Shown here: in pieces, positions 1 to 7,837 of the stretch | Layout of the letters: the number at the start of each line of letters is the position of its first letter | Position numbering within the stretch: position 1 is the first letter of the stretch | Assembly (NCBI GenBank): GCA_964513465.1 | Contig: CAZEMR010000061.1 | Location: 1-17,468 of the forward strand | Source: CAZEMR01 sp964513465 | GTDB lineage: Bacteria > Bacteroidota > Ignavibacteria > Kapaibacteriales > UBA2268 | Direction of reading: 5' to 3' | Length of the DNA: 17,468 bases | Notes under the pieces: model-generated | What the model was told of the DNA's origin: nothing | Seen by the model: only the letters and a program-made list of their open reading frames with translations | Databases searched by the model: none | Program-made: the position numbers and the translations under genes

Positions 1-435
1 ATGGTTGTCTACCGGGATGGCTCGGTGATGTCGCAAATGGGGCTGCCGGATATGCGGCTGCCGATTGCGTACGCGCTTACCTGGCCGCATCGTGCAGCGC
101 TGGACTTCCCGAAGATGGATTTATCCGAGCTTACTTCGCTGGAATTTTTTAAGCCGGATTTCGATAAATTCCCCTGCCTGCGGCTTGCTTTCGATTCATT
201 GAAGCTGGGCGGCACTGCTCCTGCGGTGCTCAACGCCGCCAACGAGATAGCTGTCGAGGCATTCCTCGGCGAGGAAATCCGATTTGTGGACATTCCCGCT
301 GCAATCGAACATGCGATGAAGAATTGCGAAATTATAAAAAAACCATCCTTCGAAGATATTATTGCGGCTGATACCCGCACGAGAAAATTCACGAGAAATT
401 TTATTAATTCACTTAAAAATAATGAGATAGAGTAA
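1..435 (+). CDS. dxr: 1-deoxy-D-xylulose-5-phosphate reductoisomerase, C-terminal part (5' end outside window)
   Basis: Catalyses the NADPH-dependent rearrangement and reduction of DXP to 2-C-methyl-D-erythritol 4-phosphate, the committed step of the MEP isoprenoid pathway in the cytoplasm. The 144 visible residues match the end of the enzyme: the SVMSQMGLPDMRLPI segment (about 8-22), LDFPKMDLSEL, the FPCLRLAFDSL stretch, and the highly conserved APAVLNAANEIAVEAFL (74-90), followed by the C-terminal helical region. The family is about 380-400 residues, so the ATG at base 1 is an internal Met (the family has a Met just before this valine), not the start. Its TAA overlaps the rseP ATG by one base, so the two are probably translationally coupled. 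The dxr-rseP neighbourhood is common in bacteria. Confidence 0.93.
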   Translation: MVVYRDGSVMSQMGLPDMRLPIAYALTWPHRAALDFPKMDLSELTSLEFFKPDFDKFPCLRLAFDSLKLGGTAPAVLNAANEIAVEAFLGEEIRFVDIPAAIEHAMKNCEIIKKPSFEDIIAADTRTRKFTRNFINSLKNNEIE

Positions 436-1802
436 TGGGTCTGATAGCGGATATTATATATTTTGTGATTGTAATCGGAATTATTGTGGTCTTCCACGAA
501 TTCGGACATTTTATTTCGGCACGGCTTTCGGGGATGCGGGCGGATGTGTTCTCGGTCGGCATGGGGCCAAGGCTTTTCGGATTTAACAAAAAAACGGGCT
601 TCAGCCTTGGGCGGCTGCCGAAGGATTACGAACACGAGGGCGAAACCGACTACCGGGTGGCTGCATTTCCGATTGGCGGCTATGTGAAAATCGCGGGAAT
701 GGTGGACGAAAGCATGGACACTAATTATGCCGGAAGCGAACCCCAGCCATGGGAATTCCGCTCGAAAAATACATTCCAGAAATCGATAACTCTGGCCGGC
801 GGCGCGATTATGAACGCAGTGCTGGCTATTTTAATATTTACTGCGATTGCTTTCTTCCAGGGCAAATCATTATACAAAACCACCGAGGTGGGCTATGTCG
901 ATCAAAGCTCGCTGGCTTACGAAACCGGCTTCCGCGAGGGCGACAAAATTCTTTCGATCAACGGCAATAATGTCGAAACCTGGGACGAAGTGCTGCAGAT
1001 GCTCACACTCGATGATTTCGGCGAATCGCGCGATATTAAACTCCGCCGCGACGGGGAGATAAAGACTATTCATGCCGAGGGCAAAGCGATTATTAAAACC
1101 ATGGCCGACCGCCAGGCTATCGGACTTCAGCCGGCGCATATACAGACTCAGATCACACAGGTGCTCGGTGGCCGCCCCGCCGCCGAAGCGGGTATGCAGG
1201 CCGGAGACGTCGTCACCAGTGTGAATGAAGTGGAAATTGATTCTTATACGGAATTCATCGATATAGTCAGCTCCCATGCCCAAACCCCCGTATTTATTGA
1301 ATGGCAGCGCAACGGCGAGGCTATGTCCGCCAGCATCACCCCCGACGAAAACGGAATGATCGGCGTCGGCATAGGATCGAAATATACCGGCCCGAAAGAG
1401 CATGTCAACTACGGAGTCGGCGAGGCGCTGGTATTCGGAGTCGACGAAACTATCCGCGCGGGCGAACTGTTCATCAGCACAATTTCGCAGATAATCAGCG
1501 GGAACATCTCGTTCCGGCAGTCGATCGGCGGGCCGATACAGATAGCCGCAAGCGCATCGCAGCAGGCCGAAATGGGGATCATCAATTTTCTTGGCTTTGT
1601 GGCGCTTCTATCGATTACTCTCGGTATTATAAATATACTCCCCTTCCCCGCGCTGGACGGTGGTCATCTGGTATTCGTTCTGATCGAGGGAATAATCCGC
1701 CGCGAGGTGCCGCTAAAGATTAAAATGGGATTCCAGCAATTCGGAATTATCATTCTGTTAATGCTTATGGCATTTACTATTTACAATGATATAGTCCGTT
1801 AA
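435..1802 (+). CDS. rseP: RseP-type site-2 intramembrane zinc metalloprotease with two PDZ domains
   Basis: Intramembrane protease that cleaves single-pass membrane substrates such as anti-sigma factors (sigma-E-type envelope stress response) or leftover signal peptides. The 455-aa length is usual for the RseP/YaeL group. Visible order: TM1 (about 4-20) running into the zinc motif HEFGH (21-25); the membrane-reentrant GGYVKIAGM segment (81-89); TM2 (about 118-141); PDZ1 (about 150-215); PDZ2 (about 235-305); the third zinc-ligand motif LDGGH (407-411) preceded by NILPFPA; and a last TM (about 433-450). All catalytic residues are present. It starts at an ATG overlapping the dxr stop. Its natural substrate cannot be told from this window, since no sigma/anti-sigma pair is visible. 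Confidence 0.95.
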   Translation: MGLIADIIYFVIVIGIIVVFHEFGHFISARLSGMRADVFSVGMGPRLFGFNKKTGFSLGRLPKDYEHEGETDYRVAAFPIGGYVKIAGMVDESMDTNYAGSEPQPWEFRSKNTFQKSITLAGGAIMNAVLAILIFTAIAFFQGKSLYKTTEVGYVDQSSLAYETGFREGDKILSINGNNVETWDEVLQMLTLDDFGESRDIKLRRDGEIKTIHAEGKAIIKTMADRQAIGLQPAHIQTQITQVLGGRPAAEAGMQAGDVVTSVNEVEIDSYTEFIDIVSSHAQTPVFIEWQRNGEAMSASITPDENGMIGVGIGSKYTGPKEHVNYGVGEALVFGVDETIRAGELFISTISQIISGNISFRQSIGGPIQIAASASQQAEMGIINFLGFVALLSITLGIINILPFPALDGGHLVFVLIEGIIRREVPLKIKMGFQQFGIIILLMLMAFTIYNDIVR

Positions 1803-1868
1803 GCCATAACAATTAAATATAATTAACTTGTTTTATTGGCTTATGTTTATTTAATTTTTCGGATAGAA

Positions 1869-2639
1869 ATGAAAGACAAACCCTATATATTGGTGACAAA
1901 TGATGACGGGGTTGACGCGCCGGGTATTATCGCATTGGCCGAGGAAATGAAAAAGCTCGGCGAAATAATTGTCGTCGCGCCCGACCGCCAGCAAAGCGCC
2001 GTGGGGCATTCGCTAACGATGTCCACCCCGCTGCGGGCAACCAGGTTCAGCCGCAACGGGAACATCCCGGGCTTTGCGATAAACGGCACCCCGAGCGACT
2101 GCGTCAAGCTGGCGATCTCGAATCTGCTGGAGCGGCCGCCTGATCTGCTGGTATCGGGAGTAAATCATGGCCAGAATACGTCGATAAATGTAATATACTC
2201 GGGCACCGTATCGGCTGCGACAGAGGGTATGCTGGTCGGGATTCCGTCGATTGCCGTATCGCTGGCTTCATACAGCTACGAAAGCGACTGCTCGGTAGCC
2301 GCTGAATACGCCGGCAAACTGGCAAAATATTTGCTGGAAAACAAGTTGCCTGAGGGCACTCTGATAAACGTCAATGTGCCTGATTTGCAAAAAGATATGA
2401 TCAAAGGCATTAAAATCACAAAGCCCAGCCGTTCGGTATGGCGCGACAGCTATATCAAGCGCACCGACCCCTTCGGACGTGATTATTACTGGTTCGCCGG
2501 GGAATATCGCGCCGACAGTCAGGATCCCGAAACGGATGATTATGCGCTGGCCCAGGGCTATGTATCGGTGATGCCGCTGAGGTTCAGCTTTATTAATGAT
2601 GAATTTATCGAAGAAATGAAATCACTGGAGGACAACTAA
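1869..2639 (+). CDS. surE: 5'/3'-nucleotidase SurE
   Basis: Metal-dependent phosphatase of the SurE family that removes phosphate from nucleoside 5'- and 3'-monophosphates, linked to stationary-phase survival. The 256-aa length is typical. Family motifs are intact: ILVTNDDGVDAPG (7-19) with the metal-binding Asp12/Asp13, APDRQQSAVGHSLT (37-50) with Ser43, NGTPSDCVKL (72-81), and SGVNHGQN (96-103) with Asn99, followed by YSGTVSAATEG. I chose ATG 1869 because the family begins a few residues before the TNDDG strand; the frame also opens at TTG 1836, which would add 11 residues unlike the family. The only ribosome-binding hint is a weak GGAT at 1861-1864. The 66-base AT-rich gap after rseP may hold a promoter, but no convincing pair of hexamers is visible. 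Confidence 0.95.
   Translation: MKDKPYILVTNDDGVDAPGIIALAEEMKKLGEIIVVAPDRQQSAVGHSLTMSTPLRATRFSRNGNIPGFAINGTPSDCVKLAISNLLERPPDLLVSGVNHGQNTSINVIYSGTVSAATEGMLVGIPSIAVSLASYSYESDCSVAAEYAGKLAKYLLENKLPEGTLINVNVPDLQKDMIKGIKITKPSRSVWRDSYIKRTDPFGRDYYWFAGEYRADSQDPETDDYALAQGYVSVMPLRFSFINDEFIEEMKSLEDN
2627..2631 (+). promoter_or_regulatory. Shine-Dalgarno GGAGG inside the surE 3' end
   Basis: GGAGG overlaps the last codons of surE. It lies 11 bases before TTG 2643 and 17 bases before ATG 2649, so it favours the TTG start for the 112-aa gene, though the spacing is longer than ideal. Confidence 0.55.
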
Positions 2640-2642
2640 TAT

Positions 2643-2981
2643 TTGAATATGGCGGAGATTGTTCAAATAGACCAGATCGAAGAAGGCATGGTGCTGGCCG
2701 AGCCGATTGTCAATAATTTCGGTCAGACTCTTCTGCCCGCCGATATCGAATTGTCCTCGAAGCATGTAAATATATTAAAAACATGGAACATCCGCAGCGT
2801 CACGGTCAAGGGCGACACTACGCAGGAGGATTTCACACTTAGCGAGGAGCTCCGCGCCAAAGCCAAAGAGCATCTGGCCGGGCGAATGAAATGGGAGCCC
2901 CGCGATAAGTTCGAAAAAGAATTATACAAAATGGGTATTGTGCACGTGGCGCGATATATCCTGAATAAAAGCAAGGACTAA
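2643..2981 (+). CDS. Stand-alone protein resembling the N-terminal domain of HD-GYP phosphodiesterases
   Basis: 112 aa. Residues about 7-57 (from VQIDQIEEGMVLAEPIVNN, with GQTLLPADIELSSKHV and a WNIRSVTVKG strand) have the pattern of the short domain found N-terminal to many HD-GYP cyclic-di-GMP phosphodiesterases (a DUF3391-like small beta domain). Here there is no HD-GYP domain after it; residues 65-110 are a charged helical tail. No signal peptide or TM is visible. The next gene, three bases away, encodes an HDOD protein, so the two may act together as a split version of a two-domain regulator. The TTG start is favoured by an upstream GGAGG; ATG 2649 would shorten the protein by two residues. 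The biochemical role is unknown, and the domain match is from memory of the motif only. Confidence 0.7.
   Translation: MNMAEIVQIDQIEEGMVLAEPIVNNFGQTLLPADIELSSKHVNILKTWNIRSVTVKGDTTQEDFTLSEELRAKAKEHLAGRMKWEPRDKFEKELYKMGIVHVARYILNKSKD
2973..2977 (+). promoter_or_regulatory. Shine-Dalgarno AAGGA deciding a TTG start
   Basis: AAGGA lies 6 bases before TTG 2984, within the last codons of the preceding gene. This supports a TTG start for the HDOD gene and translational coupling to the 112-aa gene. Confidence 0.6.
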
Positions 2982-2983
2982 GC

Positions 2984-3832
2984 TTGGACGTTATCGAGAA
3001 CATAATCCAAAGGATCGATGAATTTCCGACGCTTCCGACGATATATTCGACGCTGTCGGACGTGATGGCCAATCCGCGCTCGACCGCAAAAGACGTCGCC
3101 GATGTCATCGCCCAGGATCAGTCTTCGGCATCGAAGGTACTTAAGACTGCCAATTCATCGCTCTATGGATTCCATGGCCGGGTGAATACTATCAGCCAGG
3201 CGATCCTTTATATCGGATTCGACGAGGTAAAGAATCTGATAATTGCGCTTTCGATTATCGATATGTTCAAGAAAAAGGACAAAAACGACAGCTTCAATCC
3301 GGTTGATTTGTGGAAACACTCTATCGCAGTGGGAGTAATCACGCGGCTTTTGGGCAAGGAGATCGGCATCAAAAAGCTGGAAAATTTTTTTATAAGCGGC
3401 ATACTCCACGATATCGGTAAGCTGCTGTTTTTTAAATTCATGCCGGATGATTACCTCCGTGTGGTCAACCAGGCCATAGAAAAAGGAGTCACCGCCAGGG
3501 AAGCCGAGGCCGAAATTTTAGGAGTCACCCATACAATCGCCGGCGATCTTTTGAGCGAGCGCTGGAAGCTGCCCAAGTCAATTCGCAATGCAATTTCATA
3601 CCACTATGTCGGCAAAGTAGACGGCCGCCAGAACGAACTCGTTGCCTGTGTGCATCTAGCCGACGTAATCGCATGTATGCTCGAGTTAGGCCAGGCCGGC
3701 GACGACATTGTGCCCGAGCCGTCGCCCGGGGTTATCGAATCTCTCGGATTCAAGCCCGGCAGCCTGATGAATTTGTATCCGAGGATTATACACGACTACG
3801 AAGAATCCGTCAATCTCCTTTTGTTCACATAA
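2984..3832 (+). CDS. HDOD domain signalling protein
   Basis: 282 aa, nearly all one HDOD domain. The N-terminal FPTLPTIYSTL (14-24), then SSASKVLKTANSSLYG (47-62), ISQAILYIGFDEVKNL (70-85), WKHSIAVG (110-117), SGILHDIGKLLF (138-149), the LGVTHTIAG turn (179-187) and the AISYHY helix (203-208) are classic HDOD signatures. The HD-type residues His112, His142-Asp143, His183, His207 and the HLAD of 224-227 are kept, so a metal centre is conceivable, but there is no GYP motif. HDOD proteins act in bacterial regulation (motility, c-di-GMP, stress), mostly through protein contacts. It starts at TTG 2984 with AAGGA upstream. It sits between an HD-GYP-like N-domain gene and two histidine kinase genes, which suggests it is the output or a regulator of that kinase pair. 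Confidence 0.88.
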   Translation: MDVIENIIQRIDEFPTLPTIYSTLSDVMANPRSTAKDVADVIAQDQSSASKVLKTANSSLYGFHGRVNTISQAILYIGFDEVKNLIIALSIIDMFKKKDKNDSFNPVDLWKHSIAVGVITRLLGKEIGIKKLENFFISGILHDIGKLLFFKFMPDDYLRVVNQAIEKGVTAREAEAEILGVTHTIAGDLLSERWKLPKSIRNAISYHYVGKVDGRQNELVACVHLADVIACMLELGQAGDDIVPEPSPGVIESLGFKPGSLMNLYPRIIHDYEESVNLLLFT

Positions 3833-3843
3833 ATATTGATTCA

Positions 3844-5556
3844 ATGGATAAAACGGACGAAAATATGGCTCAAAAGGCCGCTGGCGGCATCGCCGAGGCG
3901 ATCTATGACGCTTTCCTCAGTGACGGCAGCTCATTATATAAACACCACGAAATCGTCGCATCCGCGCTCGAGGGGCTTTGCCGCTTACAGGGTGTCGAAT
4001 TCGCCTCCTTCTTCTCGCTCAGCGACGAGAGTTATGAATTCTCTCACGGCCGGACATCACCGGAAAGCGCCACCGAATCGGGTAAAGCGCTGTTCGCGGG
4101 ATTACTCGACAGCGGCATTATTGGCTCTGCTCTCGAAAAAGGGGCTCCCGGAATCGAGGAAGATTCTAAGGGGTATGCAATAGCTTTGCCGCTAAGGGCT
4201 TCGTGGGGCATTCAGGCGATTCTTCTGATGAGCGGCATTGGCAACAGCGCACCCTCGGCGGGATTGATCAGCCGGATCGCACCGGTGCTGGCCTCCCGGC
4301 TCGAGGCCGCTCTGCTGCGTTCCAGGCTGAAAAAAACGCGCGAAGTGCTCGAGCAGAAAGTCGCCGCCCGCACGATGGAGCTGGCCAACAACCAGCGTAA
4401 ATTCCGCGCTATTCTCGATTCGGTGCACACAGCGATTATGATTATTAATAATGAAAATAATCTGATCGAAATTGCCAACCCCGTTGCAGTTGAACTTATC
4501 GGCGACGAAGAGAAAAATATAATCGGCAAAGATGTGTTTACATTTTTAAAAGATAAATTCGATTCCGAATCTAATTTCGAATCCGAATTGCGCAGCGCCG
4601 ACGGCGGCCTGATACCGATTATTCGGACAATTTCCTATTTGAATCTCGGACAGGACAGATACAGAATCGAAAGCTTTTTTGATATCACAGAACAGAAGCG
4701 CGCAGAGAAAGCGCTTCGCGACACCAACGAATTGCTCGAAATGAAGGTCGAGGAGCGCACGCTGGATCTCCAGCTTCTGGTGCATAAGCTTAAATCCGAA
4801 GTGGCCGAGCGCGAGAACGCCGAGCGCGAATTGCAAAAACTGCTCGACCGCGAAAAAGAACTGAACGAACTGAAGACCCGATTTGTTACGATGGTATCTC
4901 ACGAATTCCGGACTCCGCTGACTATTATTCGATCGTCGGCGCAGATGACAGACAGATTCGGCCCGAATATGTCTGCCGACGAAAAGCACGATTCGCTGAA
5001 TCGCATAATCAAAACGGTCGATGTGATGACCGATCTGATAGAAAATGTCATATTCATCGGCAAGAACGACAGCGTCGGAAAAGGACCGAATATTGAAATA
5101 GTCGACCTTCCGGAATTATGCCAGAATATTATCAAAGACCTCCAGCTGGCGCTAAACCGCCAACGCGACGTCCGGTTTGCCTTTTATGGTGAATGCGAAG
5201 AGACGGCTACCGACCATAAATTGTTCCGCCTGATAATGAGCAATCTCGTATCCAATGCGCTGAAATATTCACCGGATAATTCCATAGTCGAAGTCGAACT
5301 AGTCTGTATCGGCGATCAGATAGTGCTCTCGGTGAAGGACCAGGGAATCGGTATTCCGGAAAACGAGCAGGCGAAAATATTCGAATTATTTTACCGCGGA
5401 CGCAATGTAAGCTCTTATTCCGGCACCGGGCTGGGCATGTCCGTGGCACTCGAATCGGTGGAGCTGCTTGGCGGCAGAATAGATATATCAAGCAAGGAAA
5501 ACGCAGGTACTACGTTCAGAGTAGCCCTGCCGATCAATCAAGGGGAAGATTCATGA
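3844..5556 (+). CDS. Cytoplasmic sensor histidine kinase with GAF-like and PAS domains
   Basis: 570 aa with no signal peptide or TM, so probably cytoplasmic. Order: a GAF-like N-terminal region (about 30-155; weakly recognised), coiled coil (about 157-185), PAS (about 185-285, ending in the PAC-like FFDITEQKRAEKAL), a second long coiled coil (about 286-345), HisKA with the phospho-acceptor His353 in VSHEFRTPLT, and HATPase_c with N-box NLVSNALKYS (467-476), G1 DQGIGIP (499-505), F-box FELFYRG and G2 GTGLGM (527-532). All kinase motifs are intact. ATG 3844 is chosen because the frame also opens far upstream at 3673, but that part lies inside the HDOD gene in another frame. Its TGA overlaps the next ATG (ATGA), so it is coupled to the receiver-kinase gene, its likely partner. 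The sensed signal is unknown. Confidence 0.9.
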   Translation: MDKTDENMAQKAAGGIAEAIYDAFLSDGSSLYKHHEIVASALEGLCRLQGVEFASFFSLSDESYEFSHGRTSPESATESGKALFAGLLDSGIIGSALEKGAPGIEEDSKGYAIALPLRASWGIQAILLMSGIGNSAPSAGLISRIAPVLASRLEAALLRSRLKKTREVLEQKVAARTMELANNQRKFRAILDSVHTAIMIINNENNLIEIANPVAVELIGDEEKNIIGKDVFTFLKDKFDSESNFESELRSADGGLIPIIRTISYLNLGQDRYRIESFFDITEQKRAEKALRDTNELLEMKVEERTLDLQLLVHKLKSEVAERENAERELQKLLDREKELNELKTRFVTMVSHEFRTPLTIIRSSAQMTDRFGPNMSADEKHDSLNRIIKTVDVMTDLIENVIFIGKNDSVGKGPNIEIVDLPELCQNIIKDLQLALNRQRDVRFAFYGECEETATDHKLFRLIMSNLVSNALKYSPDNSIVEVELVCIGDQIVLSVKDQGIGIPENEQAKIFELFYRGRNVSSYSGTGLGMSVALESVELLGGRIDISSKENAGTTFRVALPINQGEDS

Positions 5557-6662
5557 AAAAATTAATACTCGTTATCGAAGACGAATTCGAAATCAGAAAC
5601 GGACTGGCGCGCACTCTGCAATTAAGCGGATTTGATACAATCGAGGCCTCAAACGGCCGCATAGGGCTCGATATGGCAAGAAGTCACATTCCGGATCTGA
5701 TAATTTCCGATATAATGATGCCCGAGATGGATGGGCTCGATATGCTGCGCGAGTTGCAAAAAAATGAGAAAACCGCTACCATCCCCTTCCTGTTTCTGAC
5801 TGCGAAATCGGCCAAATCCGATATGCGAGAGGGGATGAATCTCGGCGCGGACGACTTTATCACCAAGCCATATGACATCGACGAGCTGCTGACCGCCGTC
5901 GATGCCCGCTTTAAGAAAAAAGAGAAAAGCCAGAATCAATTCAATAAAAAATTCGACGAGCTGCGCTCGAATCTGCGCAAAACCTTGCCTCACGAAATCC
6001 GCACCCCGCTGAATATTGTGCTCGGATTATCCGAATTTCTGATGAAAAATTATCAGAATACCTCACAGAAAGACGCGTGCGATATGCTCGAAAATATCCA
6101 CGAATCCGGCAAACGGCTCAATCGATTGTTCGAGAATTACCTCTTTTTTGCAAATATGGAAATAATTGCCACAGTGCCCGGGGATATCAATCGGCTGAGA
6201 AATAAAGTCACTCCGCTATGCGAATTTGTGATCAGGGATATGTCCGCTCATCATGCCCAGATGGCTGGCCGCGAGGACGATATAGAACTCGATCTCGAAG
6301 ACGCCGATCTCGCTATTCTCGAAGAGCATTTTGTGAAATTAATCGAAGAAATGATTGATAATGCGTTGAAATTCTCCGACCGCGGCACTCCGGTCAAAAT
6401 ATTCTCGGCTGTGAATAAAGATATGTATGAGCTGTCGATCACCGATTATGGGCGGGGCCTTACCAAAGAGCAGATCCGCAATATGGGCGAATATGTACAG
6501 TTCGAGCGTAAAATCTACGAACAGCAGGGCAGCGGTCTCGGGGTGGCGATAGTTCGCAAAATCGCCGAATTATACCGAGGCCAGTTCGATATCGATAGTG
6601 AGCAGGGAGTTTATACACGGGTTTCTGTGCGCCTGCCGATTTCCAATACGCGGATCACTTAA
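5553..6662 (+). CDS. Receiver-histidine kinase fusion protein (REC-HisKA-HATPase)
   Basis: 369 aa. The N-terminal receiver domain (1-120) has acidic Glu9/Asp10, phospho-acceptor Asp53 in LIISDIMMPEMDG, Thr83 and Lys105. A charged linker (118-140) leads to a short HisKA with His147 in LPHEIRTPLN, then HATPase_c with N-box EEMIDNALKFSD (265-276, Asn270), G1 at Asp298 (DYGRGL) and G2 GSGLG (326-330). There is no DNA-binding or enzymatic output domain, so it probably serves as a phosphorelay node whose kinase activity is controlled by phosphorylation of its own receiver. The ATGA overlap and a strong AGGGGAAG upstream (5541-5548) couple it to the preceding kinase. Its stop overlaps the convergent glycosyltransferase stop by 4 bases. 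Confidence 0.9.
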   Translation: MKKLILVIEDEFEIRNGLARTLQLSGFDTIEASNGRIGLDMARSHIPDLIISDIMMPEMDGLDMLRELQKNEKTATIPFLFLTAKSAKSDMREGMNLGADDFITKPYDIDELLTAVDARFKKKEKSQNQFNKKFDELRSNLRKTLPHEIRTPLNIVLGLSEFLMKNYQNTSQKDACDMLENIHESGKRLNRLFENYLFFANMEIIATVPGDINRLRNKVTPLCEFVIRDMSAHHAQMAGREDDIELDLEDADLAILEEHFVKLIEEMIDNALKFSDRGTPVKIFSAVNKDMYELSITDYGRGLTKEQIRNMGEYVQFERKIYEQQGSGLGVAIVRKIAELYRGQFDIDSEQGVYTRVSVRLPISNTRIT

Positions 6663-7837
6663 ATTCCGTGGTAAGCGGCGATTATTCTTTTGGCATTGCT
6701 TCGCCATGTGTAATTGCTGATGACAGTATCGCGGGCGCTGCGACCAATTGCAGCCGCTTTTTCCGGATTATTATATATATAAATGATTTTTTCGGCCAGA
6801 TCATCCGGCGAGCGCTCGGCGGTCAGCAGGCCGTTTTTGCCATGCTCTATTACCTCGGCTATCTGCCCCACAGCCGAAGCCACCACCGGCCGGCCCATTG
6901 CCATATATTCGAATAATTTAGTCGGGCTGCCGAAGAACTCAGTGCGGTCCGGGTTCTGAACCGTGGGCGAGGTCAGTACGTCGCAGGCGGCCAGATGTGG
7001 GGGCACCTCGCTGTGGCCGATCATCCCTGTGATTATGACATGGTCGCGAACACCCTCGCGGTCGATTATCTCCTCTACCTGGGGCCTGAGCGTGCCGTCG
7101 CCTACGAAGAATATCATCGCTTCGGGGACTCGCTCAATAATCTGCGGAATTGCCCGCGCGAGCTCATCCACTCCGTGCCAGGGCCCGAATGTGCCGAGAA
7201 ATCCCACAACAAATCGATCCTCCATATTATATTTTCTGCGAATCGCGCTGCCGTCTGTTTTGTCCGAGAATACATCCGGATCGCAGGCATTGGGGTTGAC
7301 CACGATCTTGCGCTCATCCGCGCCGTATCGCACGAGCTGTCGCTTGACGGCATTCGACGGCGCAAGCAGCCTGTCGGCGGCCTCGAACTGCATTAGTTCG
7401 GCGATTGTGTGGATTTTTTTAAGATATAATTTGCCCCAATTGGCCTTTACCCACTGCTGGGCGGCGTCGCAATGCAGAAAAAATGGCAACCCGGTCTTCA
7501 TGTGAATCTCCGATCCGGCAATCGTAAAATCATGATTATGCTGGATTAGTAAATCGGGCTGTTCGATGTCGATAATCTCGCGCAGCCGCCGGATTATCTT
7601 CGCATTATACGGCAGATTCAGCACCTCCGGGAAGTTCATAAACATCCCGGAATAGGGCACATAATAGCTGCTGACGCCATCGGGCAGCTCGAGCGGGCCG
7701 GACGATACGAATACGCATTCGTGGCCAAGCGATTGCAGCCCGCCGATTATTCCATTATACATGGAAGCCACGCCGCCAGTGGTCACCGCGCCGTAATACT
7801 CCGTCCGCAGAAACATTATCCTGAGCCTTTTCCCCAT
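6659..7837 (-). CDS. GT4-family (GT-B fold) glycosyltransferase
   Basis: 392 aa, retaining-type GT-B glycosyltransferase, probably adding a sugar from a nucleotide donor to a lipid-linked or protein-bound glycan at the inner membrane. The N-terminal domain has the glycine-rich acceptor loop GAVTTGGVASMYNG (16-29). The C-terminal domain has VVGFLGTFGPWHGVDEL (210-226), FFVGDGTLRP (243-252), and the donor-binding GSPTKLFEYMAMGRPVVAS (303-321) in which Glu310 is the second Glu of the EX7E motif while the first position is Phe302, a variant common in the KLFEYMA subgroup. I chose ATG 7837, which overlaps the epimerase stop (TGATG), over a longer start at 7864. It is the last gene of a three-gene operon with wecB. 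The exact donor and acceptor cannot be read from the sequence. Confidence 0.87.
   Translation of the reverse strand: MGKRLRIMFLRTEYYGAVTTGGVASMYNGIIGGLQSLGHECVFVSSGPLELPDGVSSYYVPYSGMFMNFPEVLNLPYNAKIIRRLREIIDIEQPDLLIQHNHDFTIAGSEIHMKTGLPFFLHCDAAQQWVKANWGKLYLKKIHTIAELMQFEAADRLLAPSNAVKRQLVRYGADERKIVVNPNACDPDVFSDKTDGSAIRRKYNMEDRFVVGFLGTFGPWHGVDELARAIPQIIERVPEAMIFFVGDGTLRPQVEEIIDREGVRDHVIITGMIGHSEVPPHLAACDVLTSPTVQNPDRTEFFGSPTKLFEYMAMGRPVVASAVGQIAEVIEHGKNGLLTAERSPDDLAEKIIYIYNNPEKAAAIGRSARDTVISNYTWRSNAKRIIAAYHGI

Noticed and set aside
870..1403. 177-codon minus-strand open frame
   Set aside because: Antisense to the PDZ region of rseP; composition is a by-product of rseP codon use.
3673..3843. Upstream extension of the histidine kinase frame to 3673
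   Set aside because: These 57 codons lie inside the HDOD gene in another frame and give an Arg-rich, low-complexity peptide unlike any kinase N-terminus; ATG 3844 follows the HDOD stop neatly.
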